In this document: one piece after another, positions 21,103 through 21,634 of the stretch | Position numbering within the stretch: position 1 is the stretch's first letter | Layout of the letters: every line of letters starts with the position of its first letter | Assembly: GCA_903824735.1 (NCBI GenBank) | Contig: CAIJXO010000006.1 | Location: 1 to 21,634 of the forward strand | DNA from: an uncultured bacterium | GTDB taxonomy: Bacteria > Patescibacteriota > Minisyncoccia > Phycocordibacterales > GWA1-40-21 | DNA: 21,634 nucleotides | Direction of reading: 5' to 3' | Made by a program: the position numbers and the translations under genes | Notes under the pieces: model-generated | The model's database searches: none | What the model was told of the DNA's origin: nothing | What the model saw: only the letters and a program-made list of their open reading frames with translations

Positions 21103-21582
21103 TTAATCTAAATTCCAATTTTTTAACATATACTTCCCCTGCGTAGAAAGAAAATCAATCTGTTTTTTTATCTCCGATATATCTTCAGAATTTAGTGGCT
21201 CAAAACCATCATAGAAACCAGATTTCCTGTCTGGCAAATACATGCTCTCCGGCCAGGGTTGCTTTATTGCATCTGAGGCTCTGCCAAAAATATGTACGTG
21301 CAGATATGGTTTATCTCCGGTCTTGTATGCCCAGTTGCCCATATCGTGATAATTAACTTTTACTACTGGAATACCGCGATTATTCATTGCCGTTTCGAGT
21401 GCTTCACCAACAATAATCGTCAGCCTCATCAACTCAATAGCGACGCTGGGTGAAATTTTTGTTCTATCAGTAACTGATATGTCTTTCACTTTAATTCTAA
21501 TATGCCCACCGTCGGTACGAGGCAAAAAAGGCTGCTCATGAGATTCAACAATAAAATTTTTTGACTCCAAAATTATCGCCAT
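21103..21582 (-). CDS. HIT-like protein with YxHxH active site
   Basis: 159 aa from ATG 21582. The region GNWAYKTGDKPYLHVHIFGRA places a triad-like Tyr-x-His-x-His: the first His of HxHxH is Tyr, the middle nucleophilic His is kept, and the FGR end is typical of HIT hydrolases. The N-terminal half has the HIRIKVKD strand and an SVAIELMRLTIIVGEALETAM helix, as in HIT folds. Probably a dinucleoside polyphosphate or nucleotide-adduct hydrolase. First gene of an operon with the MBL-fold and SET genes. Confidence 0.75.
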   Translation of the reverse strand: MAIILESKNFIVESHEQPFLPRTDGGHIRIKVKDISVTDRTKISPSVAIELMRLTIIVGEALETAMNNRGIPVVKVNYHDMGNWAYKTGDKPYLHVHIFGRASDAIKQPWPESMYLPDRKSGFYDGFEPLNSEDISEIKKQIDFLSTQGKYMLKNWNLD

Positions 21583-21589
21583 ATTTAGT

Positions 21590-21598
21590 ACTCTATCA
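21590..21598 (-). promoter_or_regulatory. Extended -10 promoter of the HIT-like/MBL/SET operon
   Basis: Minus strand TGA-TAGAGT, 7 nt before ATG 21582; no clear -35. Confidence 0.5.
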
Positions 21599-21634
21599 TA
21601 AACTATATATAGAAATGATTCTACCACAAAATGA

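Overview
The window most likely comes from a Patescibacteria/CPR genome of the Parcubacteria type. This is inferred from gene content and style, not from a marker gene. The genes are short and densely packed, often with 1-20 bp gaps or overlaps. The base composition is moderately AT-rich and the standard code fits, with TGA used as a real stop. Typical family members are a URI-type GIY-YIG protein, a LOG-family protein, a SIMPL protein, a membrane-bound Clp-like ATPase, DUF378, SET, CYTH and HIT proteins. No rRNA, tRNA, CRISPR array or insertion sequence is visible.

Layout. 1-936 (-): 5' part of tgt, cut by the window edge. 966-1202 (-): GIY-YIG gene, followed by a REP-like palindrome cluster (1217-1338) and a LOG-family gene (1353-2057, +). 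2063-4854 (-): cytidine deaminase, SIMPL protein, VanZ-like membrane protein and CAP-domain protein. From a divergent, overlapping promoter region the + strand carries a small membrane protein and a membrane-anchored ClpB/ClpC-like AAA+ protein (4901-7781). 7768-8946 (-): PAP2 phosphatase, DUF378 protein and a hypothetical. 9091-9465 (+): secreted small protein. 9512-10305 (-): lexA and an SOS-controlled small gene. 10453-12455 (+): M29 aminopeptidase and ZIP transporter, then a candidate structured RNA (12507-12590). 12596-13069 (-): conserved hypothetical. 13230-13853 (-): zinc-binding small protein with a broken downstream cistron. 13924-14905 (-): HIT and CYTH genes. 14998-15381 (-): NDK-like protein. 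15510-16556 (+): guaC. 16560-18815 (-): conserved hypothetical plus two tandem M14 peptidase-like proteins, one of which has lost catalytic residues. 18851-21582 (-): MFS transporter, SET protein, MBL-fold hydrolase and HIT-like protein.

Two expression styles coexist. About a dozen genes have a TATAAT-like -10 box (often extended, TGnTATAAT) only 6-8 nt before the ATG, so their mRNAs should be leaderless. Three other units (9091, 13853, 15381) have a real 5' UTR, a good Shine-Dalgarno sequence and a GC-rich hairpin terminator, like self-contained cassettes.

The strongest regulatory signals are these. (i) An identical 13-mer, TTATCCACAGTTG, occurs at three promoters; it is a perfect DnaA box, one G, then the -35. 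(ii) A perfect GAAC-N4-GTTC palindrome, the Gram-positive type of LexA box, exactly fills the spacer of the promoter upstream of lexA. (iii) A three-way-junction RNA candidate has its own promoter and terminator.
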